Shown here: piece by piece, positions 25,610-34,049 of the stretch | Numbering within the stretch: position 1 is the stretch's first letter | How the letters are laid out: each line of letters starts with the position of its first letter | Source: Spirochaetaceae bacterium | GTDB taxonomy: Bacteria > Spirochaetota > Spirochaetia > SZUA-6 > Bin103 | NCBI GenBank assembly: GCA_028820215.1 | Contig: JAPPKD010000287.1 | Span: forward strand, 1 to 64,000 | Length of the DNA: 64,000 nucleotides | Direction: 5' to 3' | Made by a program: the position numbers and the translations under genes | The notes under the pieces: model-generated | The model's input: only the letters and a program-made list of their open reading frames with translations | The model's database searches: none | Told to the model about the DNA's origin: nothing

Positions 25610-27061
25610 CTACTTTCGCCAGAACGCGGGCGTGAGCAGCACCACCACGCTGTAGAGCTCCAGCCGGCCGGTGAGCATGGCCAGGCAGAGGAACAGCTTC
25701 ACGCCCGCCGGGTAGTGGCCGTAGTGCTCAGCCGGGCCGATCGCCCCGAACCCGGGGCCGATGTTGCCGACGGTGGAGAGCGCTGTCGAGAACGACGACA
25801 GCAGGTCGGTGCCGGCCGCCGCGACGACCAGCATGGTGACGATCAGGATCGCGATGTACAGGAAGAAGAAGGTGACGATCGGATGGATGATGTCCTTCTT
25901 CAGCGGGCGCGCGGTCACCCGCGTCGGGAACACGCCGCGGGGGTGGATGAGGTAGCGCATCTCGTTGGCCGCCAGCTTGAAGAGGGTGATGACGCGCACC
26001 ACCTTGATGCCGCCGGCGGTGGATCCGGCACAGCCGCCCACGAACATCAGCGCCATCAGCACGGCCTTGCCGAACTCCGGCCAGCGGCTGTAGTCGGCGG
26101 TGGTAAACCCGGTGGTGGTCAGGATGGAGACCACCTGGAAGGCGCCGTACCGCAGGCTGTCGATGACCGAGTCGTAGACGCTCCCGTACAGGGTCAGCGT
26201 CACGACCAGGATGGCGGCCGCGGCGATCGCCAGGTAGACGCGGAACTCCACGTTGGACACCAGCACGCGCAGTCCGCCGCGCCCGAGCCGGAAGTACAGG
26301 GAGAAGTTCACGCCGGCGGCCAGCATGAAGACGATGACCACGAGGTCGACCCACCCGGACTGGAAGCTGCCGATGCTGTCGTTGCGGGGCGAGAACCCGC
26401 CGATCGCCACCGTGCTGAAGGTGTGCATCACGGCGTCCAGCGGCGGCATGCCCGCCACCATCAGCAGCGCCACCTCCAGGGCGGACATGCCCAGGTACAA
26501 CAGCCACAGGATCTTGGCCGTCTGGGCGATGCGCGGCGTGAGCTTGTCGACGGTCGGACCCGGCGCCTCGCTGCGCAGAACCTTCAGCCCGCCGATCCCC
26601 ATGCGCGGCAGGATCGCGACGGTGAGGACGACGATTCCCATGCCGCCCAGCCATTGCATCAGCGAGCGCCAGAACAGGATGGAGCGCGGCAGCGCCTCGA
26701 TGTCGGTCAGGATCGTCGCGCCGGTGGTGGTGAAGCCGGACATCGCCTCGAAGAAGGCGTCGGCGTAGTCCGGGATCGCGCCGGAGAGCACGAACGGCAG
26801 CGACCCCGACAGCGACACGCTGATCCAGCTCAGCGTCACGAACAGGAACCCCTCGCGTGTCAGCAGGACTTCCCGTGCCACGTGCCGGAGGCCTGCCAGC
26901 ACGGTCGCCGAGAGCAGCCCGACGAACGCGGCCGGCACCAGGAAGGCGGCGACCTGCTCGGGCTCGCCGAGCGCCAGCGCGAGCAGCGCACAGCCGGCCA
27001 TGCAGCCGACGATCACGAGCTGCAGCGCCGCGACCGTCTTGAGGATGGAGCGGACGTTCAA
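25610..27061 (-). CDS. trkH: TrkH-family potassium uptake channel subunit
   Basis: A 483-residue membrane protein of the TrkH/KtrB family. It has four M1-P-M2 repeats with pore signatures [35 protein letters not shown] and [12 protein letters not shown]. These give the expected selectivity glycines and about ten transmembrane segments. It forms the K+ pore of the Trk system in the inner membrane. The start is a TTG at 27061 that overlaps the trkA stop (TTGA), so the pair is coupled. It is convergent with the FmrO-type gene with three bases between stops; no terminator fits there. Confidence 0.93.
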   Translation of the reverse strand: MNVRSILKTVAALQLVIVGCMAGCALLALALGEPEQVAAFLVPAAFVGLLSATVLAGLRHVAREVLLTREGFLFVTLSWISVSLSGSLPFVLSGAIPDYADAFFEAMSGFTTTGATILTDIEALPRSILFWRSLMQWLGGMGIVVLTVAILPRMGIGGLKVLRSEAPGPTVDKLTPRIAQTAKILWLLYLGMSALEVALLMVAGMPPLDAVMHTFSTVAIGGFSPRNDSIGSFQSGWVDLVVIVFMLAAGVNFSLYFRLGRGGLRVLVSNVEFRVYLAIAAAAILVVTLTLYGSVYDSVIDSLRYGAFQVVSILTTTGFTTADYSRWPEFGKAVLMALMFVGGCAGSTAGGIKVVRVITLFKLAANEMRYLIHPRGVFPTRVTARPLKKDIIHPIVTFFFLYIAILIVTMLVVAAAGTDLLSSFSTALSTVGNIGPGFGAIGPAEHYGHYPAGVKLFLCLAMLTGRLELYSVVVLLTPAFWRK

Positions 27062-28455
27062 GAATCGAAGAGCTCTTCCACCCGGCCGATCGCGTCGGTG
27101 CGGGCGATGATGGTCAGCCGGTCGGCGTCCTGCACGACCAGGTCGCCACGCGGCAGCAGGGCCTCGCCGTCGCGGCGCACGGAGACGATCAGCGACTCTT
27201 CCGGAAGGTTCAGTTCCTGGATCCGCCGGCCGGCCATGCGGGACGCATCCTCGACGGTGCTTTCGATCACCTCGGCCTGGCCGCCGAACAGGCTGGCGAC
27301 GCTGCGCACCCTCCCCCGGCGGACGATCCTGAGCACGGCGCTGACCACGCTGTTCTTGGGACTGATGATCACGTCCACGCCCAGGCGGTTGGCCAGCGTC
27401 AGGTAGTTGTACCGGTTCACCAGCGCGATCGAGCGCTTGATGCCGTAGGTCTTGGCGTAGATCGCCGCCAGGATGTTGAGCTCCTGGTTGGCGGTGGTGG
27501 TGATGATCAGGTCATGGTCCTTGAGGGACTCCTCCTCGAAGAATCCCTCGTCGGAGATGTCGCTGTTGATCACGATCGCGCCCGGAAAGCGGTCCGCCAG
27601 GGCCTTGCTTCGGGCGGTGTCGCTCTCGATGATCTTCAGCCGCCGCCTGCGCGCGAAGGCGCGCAGCAACCGCAGCCGCCCCCCGCGCTCGCGGCTCTCG
27701 ATCAGAGACTCGGCGACGAAGCTGCCGACGCGCCCGCCTCCGACCAGGATGACCTGGCGCATCCGCAGCTTCGGCCGGCCGGCGCGGTCGAAGAGCTGGT
27801 CCAGCACCTCTTCGGACGCGCTGAGGTACAGCTCGTCCCCCTCGCGGACCCGCGTGTCGCCGCGCGGCAGGTAGAACCGTTCGCCGCGCAGCAACCCGCA
27901 CACCAGGAACTCCAGCGGCAGCTCGGCGCGCGCCTGCGCGATGGTGCGGTCGCAGAAGGCGGAGTCGCCCATGATCGGCAGCACGCGCATCTCGATGTCG
28001 GTGTCCCCGAGGGTCACGACCTCGCTGGTGGCGCCGTGCTCGACGGTCTGCACGATGGCGCGCCCCGCCTCGATCTCGGGATTGACGATGTAGTCGATGT
28101 CCAGCATCGACCCGTCGAACAGGTGCGAGCGGGCGTGGTACTGCTGGTTGCGGACGCGCGCGATCTTGAAGGGGACGGAGAACTCGCGCGACGCCAGCCC
28201 GCAGGCCACCATGTTGAACTCGTCCGAATCGGTCAGGGCGATGAAGAACTCCGCGTCCTGGATCCCCGCCCGGCGGAGCAGGCGCAGGTCGTTGCCGGCT
28301 CCGGTGATGACCATGCAGTCCAGGTGATTGAGCGCGTACTTGGCGGTATCGGAGTTGCGCTCGACCAGGGTGACGTCCTGGTTGTCTGCGATGAGCTGCC
28401 TGGCGAGTTGGAAGCCGGTGCTGCCGGCCCCGACCACGACGATCTTCCGCGGCAT
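27058..28455 (-). CDS. trkA: Trk potassium system regulatory protein TrkA
   Basis: A 465-residue peripheral gating subunit made of two RCK units. The first Rossmann motif is VVVGAGSTGFQLARQL (5-20) with E32 at the end of strand two, an NAD/ATP-binding layout. The second is VILVGGGRVGSFVAESL near 235. Each Rossmann half is followed by a TrkA_C domain (GDTRVREGDELYLSA; GDLVVQDADRLTIIA). The second unit has a basic insertion (LLRAFARRRRLKI) after the Rossmann motif. It binds nucleotides and controls TrkH, whose gene follows directly. The start at 28455 faces the divergent dehydrogenase gene 46 bases away. Confidence 0.92.
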   Translation of the reverse strand: MPRKIVVVGAGSTGFQLARQLIADNQDVTLVERNSDTAKYALNHLDCMVITGAGNDLRLLRRAGIQDAEFFIALTDSDEFNMVACGLASREFSVPFKIARVRNQQYHARSHLFDGSMLDIDYIVNPEIEAGRAIVQTVEHGATSEVVTLGDTDIEMRVLPIMGDSAFCDRTIAQARAELPLEFLVCGLLRGERFYLPRGDTRVREGDELYLSASEEVLDQLFDRAGRPKLRMRQVILVGGGRVGSFVAESLIESRERGGRLRLLRAFARRRRLKIIESDTARSKALADRFPGAIVINSDISDEGFFEEESLKDHDLIITTTANQELNILAAIYAKTYGIKRSIALVNRYNYLTLANRLGVDVIISPKNSVVSAVLRIVRRGRVRSVASLFGGQAEVIESTVEDASRMAGRRIQELNLPEESLIVSVRRDGEALLPRGDLVVQDADRLTIIARTDAIGRVEELFDS

Positions 28456-28501
28456 CGGGCCGATGCTACCACCGACGAAGGGTCTTTATAATCGGGGCCG
28501 T

Positions 28502-29566
28502 ATGAGTCAGAAACCTTGCTATCGGATCGCCGTCTACCCGGGTGACGGCATCGGCCGGGAGGTCACGCCGCTGGCCTTCGACGTCCTGAACCGGGCCATC
28601 GGCGACCACATCGAGCTCGACTGCACGGAGTTCCCGTGGGGCGTGGACTACTACCTGGAGCATGGCTCGCCCACCCCCCCGGACTACATCGAGCAGCTCC
28701 GAGGCTTCGACGCCATTTACCTGGGCGCGGTCGGGGCGCCCGGCCAGATGCCGGATCCGGTCTCGCTGGAGCCGCCGGTGCGGATCCGCCAGTCGTTCGA
28801 CCAGTACGCCTGCCTGCGGCCGGCGCTGCTGCTGGACGGCGTGCAGAGCCCGCTGGCCGGCATGGAGCCGCGGGCGATCGACCTGCTGGTGGTGCGCGAG
28901 AACTCCGAGGGGGAGTACGTCAACCAGGGCGGACGCTTCCGCCGCGGGGAGCCGGACGAGATCGCCGTGCAGTCGGCCATCCACACCCGCGCAGGCGTAA
29001 CCCGCATCCTGCGCTTTGCGCTGGAGCAGGCGCGCGGCCGGCGCCAGCACATGACCATGGTGACCAAGTCCAACGCCCAGAAGTACAGCTTCGTGCTCTG
29101 GGAGGAGGTGCTGGAGGATCTCGTCCCGGAGTACCCGGACGTCCGCACGGACCGGCTGTACGTGGACGCCGCGGCAATGGACCTGGTGCGCCGCCCGCGC
29201 GACTTCGACGTGATCGTGTCTTCCAACCTGTTCGGGGACATCCTTTCGGACCTGGCGGCGATGGTGGTCGGCGGCATGGGCATGGCGCCGAGCGCCAACA
29301 TCCGCCCCGACCGCGGCGCCCCGTCGATGTTCGAGCCCGTGCACGGCTCGGCGCCGGACATCGCCGGCAAGGGGATCGCCAATCCCACGGCCGCCATCCT
29401 GAGCGCGGCCATGATGATCGAGTGGCTCGGGCACGCCGCGCCGGCCGAACGTATGCGCGCCGCCTGTGAGGCCGCGCTGGCCGGCGGCGCCGGGACGCCG
29501 GACATCGGCGGCGCGCTGTCGAGCGCGCAGTTCGCGGAGCGGGTGACCGAGCGACTGGCCGGCTGA
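28502..29566 (+). CDS. Isocitrate/isopropylmalate/tartrate dehydrogenase family
   Basis: A 354-residue beta-decarboxylating dehydrogenase. AVYPGDGIGREV (10-21), the substrate motif RIRQSFDQYACLRP, VRENSEGEY, and the Mg2+/NAD signature NLFGDILSDLAAMVVGGMG place it in the family. MFEPVHGSAPDIAGKGIANP is the cofactor loop. EFPWGVDYYLEHG is close to tartrate/D-malate dehydrogenases rather than LeuB. Likely reactions are NAD-dependent oxidative decarboxylation of D-malate, tartrate or a 3-alkylmalate. No leu genes are nearby. The ATG at 28502 follows an AT-rich stretch (TCTTTATAATC at 28482-28492) that could hold a -10 element. Confidence 0.88.
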   Translation: MSQKPCYRIAVYPGDGIGREVTPLAFDVLNRAIGDHIELDCTEFPWGVDYYLEHGSPTPPDYIEQLRGFDAIYLGAVGAPGQMPDPVSLEPPVRIRQSFDQYACLRPALLLDGVQSPLAGMEPRAIDLLVVRENSEGEYVNQGGRFRRGEPDEIAVQSAIHTRAGVTRILRFALEQARGRRQHMTMVTKSNAQKYSFVLWEEVLEDLVPEYPDVRTDRLYVDAAAMDLVRRPRDFDVIVSSNLFGDILSDLAAMVVGGMGMAPSANIRPDRGAPSMFEPVHGSAPDIAGKGIANPTAAILSAAMMIEWLGHAAPAERMRAACEAALAGGAGTPDIGGALSSAQFAERVTERLAG

Positions 29567-29579
29567 GCGGTCAGCGCCC

Positions 29580-30134
29580 GTGGCCGGCGAGCTGGAGCGC
29601 CTGCGCGCGGAGCTGGCCGAAGCGCGCCGGCTCGCACGTCTGGACCCGCTCACGCAGGCGTGGAACCGGCGCGCCATCGTCGAGTTGCTGCACGGCGAGT
29701 TGGAGCGCGCACGGCGGGAACGCAGCCGCGTGGCCGCGCTGTTCATCGACCTTGACCGCTTCAAGCGGATCAACGACCGGCACGGACATGCCGCCGGCGA
29801 CGCGGTGCTGTGCGAGGCGACCGCGCGCATGCGCGCGGTGGTGCGGCCCTACGATCCGGTCGGCCGCTACGGCGGCGACGAATTCCTGGTGATCATCGCC
29901 GGAGCGGGCGCCGAGCGCGGCGCGGCGCGGGTGGCCGCGGCGATCGGCGCCGGCCTGCGGGGCCGGCCGATCGCTACTCCGGCGGGTGAGGTGCGCGTAA
30001 CCGCGAGCATCGGCGTGGCGGTCGCATGCGCGGGCGCCCGCGACCCGGAACGCCTGATCGCCGACGCCGATCGCGCCATGTACGCTGCCAAGCGCGCCGG
30101 CGGCGATGCCGTACGGGATGACGCTCCGTCATGA
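29580..30134 (+). CDS. Diguanylate cyclase (GGDEF domain)
   Basis: A 184-residue minimal diguanylate cyclase that should make cyclic di-GMP. An N-terminal helix (about 1-20, heptad-like, rich in Leu, Ala and Arg) leads into DPLTQAWNRRAI. It is followed by LFIDLDRFKRINDRHGHAAGD and the active-site YGGDEF. An inhibitory I-site RPYD sits five residues before the GGDEF, as in product-inhibited enzymes. No sensor domain or membrane segment is present, so the protein is soluble. The start is a GTG at 29580, 13 bases behind the dehydrogenase stop, which suggests co-transcription. Confidence 0.9.
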   Translation: MAGELERLRAELAEARRLARLDPLTQAWNRRAIVELLHGELERARRERSRVAALFIDLDRFKRINDRHGHAAGDAVLCEATARMRAVVRPYDPVGRYGGDEFLVIIAGAGAERGAARVAAAIGAGLRGRPIATPAGEVRVTASIGVAVACAGARDPERLIADADRAMYAAKRAGGDAVRDDAPS

Positions 30135-30152
30135 CGGAGGAAAGGAGCTGAC

Positions 30153-30972
30153 GTGAACGAAATCCAGCGATACGAGTTCGACCGGCAGGGTTTTCTGGTC
30201 ATCGAGAGCATGCTGAACGCAGGGCAGGTGGCACGCCTGGCGGAGGCGGTCGACTCCCTGGAGGAGCACGCCGTGGCCCGCATCGACGCGCCGCCGCGCA
30301 AGCTCAGCTCGCGGGGGAGCGAGTATCACGCCGACCCCGATCTGGGGGTATCACGTCGAGGGCTCCCGTGAGGAGGGAGCCACCGTCATCATCGAGGACT
30401 TCTGGAACGCCGATCCCGTCTTCGACCTGCTCATCGGGCATCCGCCGACCATGGACTGCGTGTGCGCGGTGATACGGGGCCGCCCCACGATCAACAATTC
30501 GGAGATCCGCATCCGCTATCGCGGCAACCAGACCGGCAACCACGGTGGCACGCGCTCCGCGAAATACCGCTACGACGTCAACCGGAACGGCATCGACTGC
30601 ATGATGGTGCGCATGGTGTACTTCCTGCACGACGTCAGGCGTGAACAGGGAGCGTTCTGCGTCGTCCCCGGCACCCACAAGGGCAACTTCGACTGCCCCT
30701 ACGAGGGCAGGGACCCGGACATCGAGCCCGGAGTGGTCGGCCTCGAAGTCAAGGCCGGCGACGCCATCTTCTTCACCGAAGCGCTCCGCCACGGCGGCTT
30801 GACCAATCGCTCCGCGCAGGTCCGCAAGACCCTGCACGTGGGGTACGGCCCCTACTTCATGATGTCCCAGAACATCGCCACCATGGATGAGCCGCCGTAT
30901 CTGACCGATGCCACGCGCGCCCGCCTGACGGCAGCGCAACTGGACCTGTTCCGCCCCTTCCCCGGCCGCTGA
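30153..30972 (+). pseudogene. Phytanoyl-CoA dioxygenase (PhyH) family, frameshifted
   Basis: Two frames join into one PhyH-type Fe(II)/2-oxoglutarate dioxygenase of about 272 residues. Frame one (GTG at 30153, preceded by AAAGGAG) runs to SEYHADPDLG; frame two continues YHVEGSREEGATVIIEDFW and ends at 30972. The break is one extra G in the G5 run at 30344-30348. The C-terminal half keeps FLHDVRREQGAFCVVPGTHKG, and ALRHGGLTNRSAQVRKTLHVG supplies the distal His and Arg. All other residues look intact, so a homopolymer sequencing error or a very recent mutation is likely. The family hydroxylates diverse small molecules; the substrate is unknown. Confidence 0.75.
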
Positions 30973-31018
30973 GTGACCGCACGGAGCACCGCCGCGCGCG
31001 CGGCCGCGGGCACCGCGC

Positions 31019-32122
31019 TCAGCGAGCCAGCCAGCCGCTGAAGCGTTCGTTCATCTCGTCGCCGCGGTCGCTCCACCAGCGCCAGTCGTGGTGCAGCGCG
31101 TGCTCCATGTTGGCGGGCGTCGTCGGCATGTGCGGCGCCATGTCCACCCCCGTCTCCTCGTGCTCGGTGACCAGCGCGGTGCCGGAGCGGCGCACCGGTC
31201 CGTAGGAGATGTAGCGGCTCACCGCAGCCATCGACTCCGGCTTGCCGGCGAAGGCGATGAACCGGCGCGCCTCCTCCAGGTTTGGGGCGCCCGCGACGAT
31301 GACGAGCTGGCTGTTGTCCAGGATCTGCCCGTCCCAGACGATCACGAACGGCTGGTTCTCCCGCACCTGGGCGTTGAAGATGCGCCCGTTGTAGGCGGTG
31401 CTCATCACCACCTCGCCGTCGGCCAGCATCTGCGGCGGCTGCGCGCCGGCTTCCCACCACACGATGTGGTCCTTGATCGTGTCGAGCTTCCGGAACGCCC
31501 GATCCACGCCCTGCGGCGTGTCGAGCGTGGCGTACACTTCTTCCAGCGGCACGCCGTCGGCCAGCAGCGCCATCTCCAGGTTGTCGCTCGGCACGCGCCG
31601 CATGCCGCGCCGTCCCGGGAAGCGCTCCAGGTCGAAGAAGTCCTCGATCGTGGCCGGCTTGGCGTCCGGGAAGTGTTGCGGATGGTAGGCGTAGATGGAA
31701 GAGAAGAAGATGGTCCCCAACCCGCAGTCGGTCAGAGTCCCGGTGACGAAGTCCTCCTCCGCAGGGGTGCCGTCCGCCGCCGCCGGCAGGTCCTCGACGG
31801 CGATGAACTCCAGCAGTCCCTCGTCGCAGCCCAGCACGGCGTCGGCCACGTTCAGGTCGACCACGTCCCAGTACACGTTGCCGGTCTCCACCTGCGCGCG
31901 GATCTGCGCGAGACCGCCGTTGTAGTCCTCCAGCTTCACCTCGATCCCGGTGGCGGCCGTGAACGGCTCGTGATACGCCTGCTGGCTCGCACGCGCATAC
32001 GATCCGCCGAAGGACACGACGGTCAGCGACTGCTCGGCGGCAACCGGCATGCCGAAGGCGAGGAGGGCGAGTAGGACCGCGCCCGCCAGAACACGCCCCC
32101 GGGTCAGACTGGTTGTTCTCAT
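31019..32122 (-). CDS. ABC transporter solute-binding protein (PotD/PotF-like)
   Basis: A 367-residue periplasmic binding protein with a clear signal peptide (residues 1-29: basic start, AGAVLLALLAFGMPVAA, likely cleavage before EQS). The mature part begins LTVVSFGGSYARASQQAY, followed by WDVVDLNVADAVLGC and FFSSIYAYHPQHFP, as in polyamine/Fe3+-type class II binding proteins. No permease or ATPase gene is nearby, so its partners are elsewhere. It lies 74 bases upstream of, and on the same strand as, the LarA-like racemase gene. The ligand is not predictable from sequence. Confidence 0.85.
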   Translation of the reverse strand: MRTTSLTRGRVLAGAVLLALLAFGMPVAAEQSLTVVSFGGSYARASQQAYHEPFTAATGIEVKLEDYNGGLAQIRAQVETGNVYWDVVDLNVADAVLGCDEGLLEFIAVEDLPAAADGTPAEEDFVTGTLTDCGLGTIFFSSIYAYHPQHFPDAKPATIEDFFDLERFPGRRGMRRVPSDNLEMALLADGVPLEEVYATLDTPQGVDRAFRKLDTIKDHIVWWEAGAQPPQMLADGEVVMSTAYNGRIFNAQVRENQPFVIVWDGQILDNSQLVIVAGAPNLEEARRFIAFAGKPESMAAVSRYISYGPVRRSGTALVTEHEETGVDMAPHMPTTPANMEHALHHDWRWWSDRGDEMNERFSGWLAR

Positions 32123-32195
32123 CCTCCCATCATCGCGTTGGCATACCCGGAGAGGTCAAGGCCGGTGAGGACAGCGAAGTGACGCCTTGAAACTG

Positions 32196-33479
32196 TCAGC
32201 CGGAGTCGAGGTGGGCGATGGTGAGGGGGCCCTGCGGGAGCACGCAGAGCCGCTCGGGGGCGAGGTCCGCCAGGGTGGACTCGATGTCGCGGGTCGGGGT
32301 GAGCAGGGCCGCGCGGATCTCCTCGTCGCCGAGGCCGTCGCTGTAGACGTAGACGTCGGCGTGGCGCTGGATCTGGGCCTGGATCTGCACCTGCCACTGG
32401 TCGTGTGCGGAGAAGCCGGGTTGCCGCAACATCTCCAGGATCGCGTCCGGCGAGCCGGCCTCGGCCAGAAGCTCGGCGTAGCGGCCGTGGCTGGGCAGCC
32501 CGTCCGAGCACTCGGCGGCCATGATGATGGCGCCTCCGGCACGCACGATGCCGCGCGCGGCCTGCATGCCCTTCACGGTCTGGTACAGGTTCTGGTCGAG
32601 CGGATAGCCGCTGTTGGTGGTGACCACTGCGTCGAACGGCTCGTCCACGGGCACCATGGCGCTCCGGCGCACGAAGTCGCAGCCGCGCCGGTGGGCGGCC
32701 ACCACGTCGCCGGCGAACAGGCCGGTGATCCGGCCCTCCGTGTTCAGGGTGACGTTGAGCAGGAACAGCGGCTCGATGAGCGCCGCCGCCTCCCGCATCT
32801 CCTCCCAGATCGGGTTGCCGTCCGTGATCCCCCAGGTGGCGCGCGGGTCGCCGATCATGGCGTAGCCGTGGTTGGTGAGGACGCTCTCGCTGCCGGCCAG
32901 CGCCGGCAGGGCGCCCTTGGGGCCGCCGGAAAAGCCGGCGAAGAAGTGCGGCTCGATGAAGCCGGTGAAGATCACCAGGTCGGCCTCCATCACCGCTCGG
33001 TTCAGGCGGATGGCGTTGCCACGGCTGGTGGTACCGGCGGCGACCAGCTCCGCGTCGTCCCAGGCGTCGTGCTGCTGGCAGCGGTAGCGGTCGACGACCC
33101 CGTCGCCGAGCATCTGCCGCAGCTCCGCGTCCGTCTGCGGGCGGTGCGTGCCCAGGGCGTTGATCAGGGTGATGTCGCGGCGCGCCACCCCGGCGTCTTC
33201 CAGCGCCCGCAGGAGCACCGGCAGGATGCGGTTGTTGGGCGTGGCGCGCGTGATGTCCGAGTGGGTCACCACCACCTGCCGCTTGCCCGCCGCCAGCTCG
33301 GCCAGGGGCGGCGAGCCGGTGGGCGCGGCCAGCGCCGCCTCGATCGCTGCCGCCTCGTCCCCGACCCCGGCCACGTCGCGGGGCGTCACCACCTGCGCGG
33401 AGGCCGGGACGTCAATGGAAAGCCCGTTGCGGCCGTATGCCAGATCGACCCGTTTCTTCAACGCCCGGAATCGTACCAT
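32196..33479 (-). CDS. LarA-family (DUF2088) racemase
   Basis: A 427-residue LarA-family protein. THSDITRATPNNRILP, the PHFFAGFSGGPKGALPALAG block with its Lys (the residue that binds the nickel-pincer nucleotide in lactate racemase) and TNHGYAMIGD are in place. TTNSGYPLDQNLYQTVKGM is typical of the C-terminal domain. Family members racemise or epimerise 2-hydroxy acids using the Ni-pincer cofactor; many are not lactate racemases. The genes for cofactor synthesis (larB, larC, larE) are not in the window. The ATG at 33479 is chosen because the frame upstream is low-complexity and overlaps the repeats before the next gene. Confidence 0.8.
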   Translation of the reverse strand: MVRFRALKKRVDLAYGRNGLSIDVPASAQVVTPRDVAGVGDEAAAIEAALAAPTGSPPLAELAAGKRQVVVTHSDITRATPNNRILPVLLRALEDAGVARRDITLINALGTHRPQTDAELRQMLGDGVVDRYRCQQHDAWDDAELVAAGTTSRGNAIRLNRAVMEADLVIFTGFIEPHFFAGFSGGPKGALPALAGSESVLTNHGYAMIGDPRATWGITDGNPIWEEMREAAALIEPLFLLNVTLNTEGRITGLFAGDVVAAHRRGCDFVRRSAMVPVDEPFDAVVTTNSGYPLDQNLYQTVKGMQAARGIVRAGGAIIMAAECSDGLPSHGRYAELLAEAGSPDAILEMLRQPGFSAHDQWQVQIQAQIQRHADVYVYSDGLGDEEIRAALLTPTRDIESTLADLAPERLCVLPQGPLTIAHLDSG

Positions 33480-33585
33480 CCGCGGCTCCGGCGGACACGT
33501 GGAGTTGGGTGAGGTCGTCGGTGTGTGTCTACGCGGCCGAGAGCACGCGCCGGCTGAAGTGCCGCCGCCGCGCGGGTCGTGTCCT

Positions 33586-33631
33586 TGCATGACGGAATGG
33601 CATGAGGGAATGGCATGAGGGTATGGTATGA
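33586..33631 (+). repeat. 13-base tandem repeat at a gene start
   Basis: About three and a half copies of a 13-base unit (GGGAATGGCATGA and variants) at 33593-33605, 33606-33618 and 33619-33631, with a partial copy before them. The last copy contains the ATG of the coiled-coil gene at 33628. Each unit offers its own ATG, and GAGGG in the last copies can act as a ribosome site. The paralogous gene at 40644 has only one unit. Confidence 0.8.
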
Positions 33632-34041
33632 GTGAGGTGGGCATGGCGCTCGGCGACACTGATCTGCAGCGCATCGGCGACTACGTGAAGGGCAACATCT
33701 ACGGCTGGCTGGTCGAAGTGGCGCCGCAGGTCGTCGCCGGCCCGCAGATCCTGGAGCGGCTGGAACGGATCGAGCAGGAGCTCGTCGCGCAGCGGCAGGA
33801 GCTCAAGGCGCAGCGCGAGCTCATGGAGACACGCTTCGCCGCGGTCGACGTCCGATTCGAGGACATGAACAAGCGGTTTGAAGACACGAACAAGCGATTC
33901 GAAGACATGAACAGCCGATTTGAGGACATGAACAAGCGATTCGGGGACATGAACAGCCGCTTCAACGGGATGCAGTGGCTGATCGGCGTCGGCTTCGGGC
34001 TGATCGCGACCATGGTGACGATCTTCGAGTTCATCACCTGA
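33628..34041 (+). CDS. Coiled-coil membrane-anchored protein, copy A
   Basis: A 137-residue protein of unknown function. Residues 1-40 are a conserved head (MSEVGMALGDTDLQRIGDYV and a hydrophobic NIYGWLVEVAP). Residues 41-110 form a coiled coil built of seven-residue repeats, with five RFxDxNx units in a row. A C-terminal transmembrane helix follows (LIGVGFGLIATMVTIFEF). A near-identical paralogue lies at 40644-41036 with fewer repeats, and a 35-base remnant of the 5' end is at 54079-54113. The layout resembles small hemolysin-associated or DUF1640-like proteins, but I cannot assign it. The CotH gene starts eight bases downstream. Confidence 0.8.
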   Translation: MSEVGMALGDTDLQRIGDYVKGNIYGWLVEVAPQVVAGPQILERLERIEQELVAQRQELKAQRELMETRFAAVDVRFEDMNKRFEDTNKRFEDMNSRFEDMNKRFGDMNSRFNGMQWLIGVGFGLIATMVTIFEFIT

Positions 34042-34049
34042 GGACATCC

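Noticed and set aside
32196..33479. Lactate racemase with full confidence
   Set aside because: The LarA family has many substrates and the cofactor genes are not here, so only the family is called.
33586..33631. A small CRISPR-like array
   Set aside because: The 13-base units are directly adjacent with no spacers.
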